From contig NZ_LMDY01000015.1 of the NCBI RefSeq assembly GCF_001425905.1, forward strand, positions 62,001 through 126,000: 64,000 nt of DNA, written 5' to 3'. Positions 63,200 to 64,000 of the stretch are shown in pieces; within the stretch, counting starts at the first letter, position 1; every line of letters starts with the position of its first letter. The translations under genes were made by a program, and so were the position numbers. The notes beneath the pieces are model-generated. The model had not been told where the DNA came from. It did no database searches and saw only the letters and a list, made by a program, of their open reading frames with translations. This stretch comes from Methylibium sp. Root1272. Its GTDB lineage: Bacteria > Pseudomonadota > Gammaproteobacteria > Burkholderiales > Burkholderiaceae_C.

Positions 63200-64000
63200 A
63201 TGTCATTCAAAGTCGTGCGCCGCGGGCGACACGTGACCTCATCGGTCGGCATCGCCCTGTCCGTCCTCATGCTTCTGGCGGCATCGACCACCGCGTCGGC
63301 CGAAGGCCGTTCGCGCGAAGGCAAACTGCTGTTGACCGGTGGCGTCAGCAGCATCGACGGCGCGGCCGGCGGCGGTCTGACGCCCTGGGCATTGACCGGC
63401 AGCTATGCCAGCGTCGGCCAGTTCGGCGCGAGCGCCTACCTGACCCGCCTGAGGACGCAGGACTACGGGCTCACCGGCTACGGCGTCGCCGCCAGCTTCG
63501 ACGAGCGCATCGAGCTGTCGCTGGCCCGCCAGGACTTCGACACCGGACGCACCGGCACCGCGCTCGGCTTGCCCGGCCTGCGGCTGAAACAGGACATCTT
63601 CGCGGTGAAGCTCAGGATCGCCGGCGATGCCGTGCTGGACAGCGACACCTGGATGCCGCAGATCGCCGTCGGTCTGGAGCACAAGCGGCTCGACGCCGGC
63701 GGCCTGGCGCCGACGCTCCAGGCCCTGGGCGCGAACGACCGCGGCACCGACGTCTACTTCAGCGCCACCAAGCTCCTGCTGGCGCAGGGCGTGCTGCTCA
63801 ACGCGACGCTGCGGGCCACCAAGGCCAACCAGAACGGCCTGCTCGGCTTCGGCGGCACGGCGCACGACCGCTACAAGCTGCTGCCCGAGTTCTCCGTCGC
63901 CTGGCTGCTGCGCCGCGATCTGGCGATCGGCGCCGAGTACCGCTTCAAGCCGGACAACCTGAACCCTTCGCTGCTCGGCGAAGGCCTGAAGGAAGACGAC
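63200..64000 (+). CDS. DUF3034 family protein, partial at right edge
   Basis: 267 residues are visible before the window ends. A signal peptide (VTSSVGIALSVLMLLAASTT, cleaved after ASA) precedes a mature part with alternating polar/hydrophobic beta strands (VGQFGASAYLTRLRTQDYGL, WMPQIAVGLEHKRLD, FSVAWLLRRDLAIGAEYRFK) as in outer-membrane barrels. The pattern fits the DUF3034 family; function unknown. ATG at 63200 follows GGAG. The 141 bases between dinB and this gene show no further feature. Confidence 0.8.
   Translation, partial: MSFKVVRRGRHVTSSVGIALSVLMLLAASTTASAEGRSREGKLLLTGGVSSIDGAAGGGLTPWALTGSYASVGQFGASAYLTRLRTQDYGLTGYGVAASFDERIELSLARQDFDTGRTGTALGLPGLRLKQDIFAVKLRIAGDAVLDSDTWMPQIAVGLEHKRLDAGGLAPTLQALGANDRGTDVYFSATKLLLAQGVLLNATLRATKANQNGLLGFGGTAHDRYKLLPEFSVAWLLRRDLAIGAEYRFKPDNLNPSLLGEGLKEDD

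Overview
The window is 64 kb of dense, GC-rich bacterial chromosome. Gene content and order point to a betaproteobacterium of the order Burkholderiales, most like the Rubrivivax/Leptothrix/Methylibium group; this is a judgement from gene neighbourhoods recalled from memory, not from a search. Supporting blocks are surE-pcm-nlpD-rpoS, pstSCAB-phoU-phoB-phoR, ftsH-folP-glmM, trxA-rho-rpmE (type B), carA-carB-greA, rpsU-yqeY and hpnCDE. No prophage, insertion sequence, CRISPR array, rRNA or tRNA was seen. Almost all DNA is coding and no gene-free gap exceeds about 300 bases.

Layout. 1-3.5 kb (minus): an RND multidrug-type efflux pair (permease cut by the left edge, plus its lipoprotein adaptor) with a strong promoter and a palindromic operator. 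3.5-6.8 kb (plus): hpnC-hpnD-hpnE, three steps from farnesyl diphosphate to squalene. 6.8-12.7 kb (minus): addA/addB-type double-strand break repair helicase-nuclease. 12.8-15.1 kb (plus): trxA, rho and rpmE. 15.2-18.3 kb (plus): a membrane glycosyltransferase-like protein and a MATE exporter. 18.2-24.9 kb (minus): the complete phosphate regulon, read as pstS-pstC-pstA-pstB-phoU-phoB-phoR. 25.1 kb (plus): a fasciclin-domain lipoprotein that shares a divergent Pho-box region with pstS. 25.6-30.8 kb (minus): glmM, folP, ftsH and rlmE, with yhbY divergent. 31-37.4 kb (minus): two small membrane proteins, greA, carB and carA. 37.7-38.8 kb (plus): an iron cluster bfr, bfd, a possible 22-residue peptide, and hemP. 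38.9-41.6 kb: GlcG-like protein, Bax inhibitor-1 family protein and rlmD. 41.7-45.3 kb (minus): surE-pcm-nlpD-rpoS. 45.4 kb: quinone oxidoreductase. 46.4-50.6 kb (plus): a PhnD-like binding protein with a NarL-type regulator and a multi-pass histidine kinase. 50.6-52.9 kb (minus): MscS channel and histone-deacetylase-like hydrolase. 52.9-60.5 kb (plus): moxR-DUF58-tgpA-mltB-mscS, then a YhiN-type flavoprotein. 60.7-64 kb (plus): rpsU, yqeY, a DUF442 protein, dinB and a DUF3034 protein cut by the right edge.

How the parts fit. Most genes are housekeeping. The regulatory DNA is more unusual. PhoB-type boxes face both ways between pstS and the fasciclin gene, each with a -10 exactly 10 bp downstream. 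A Fur-like site overlaps the bfd promoter, a heat-shock type promoter precedes ftsH, and a strong terminator sits just ahead of greA. The best candidate for an under-described system is the three-gene unit at 46.4-50.6 kb: an orphan periplasmic binding protein with no ABC permease or ATPase beside it, followed by a response regulator and a sensor kinase, which suggests a three-component signalling device.
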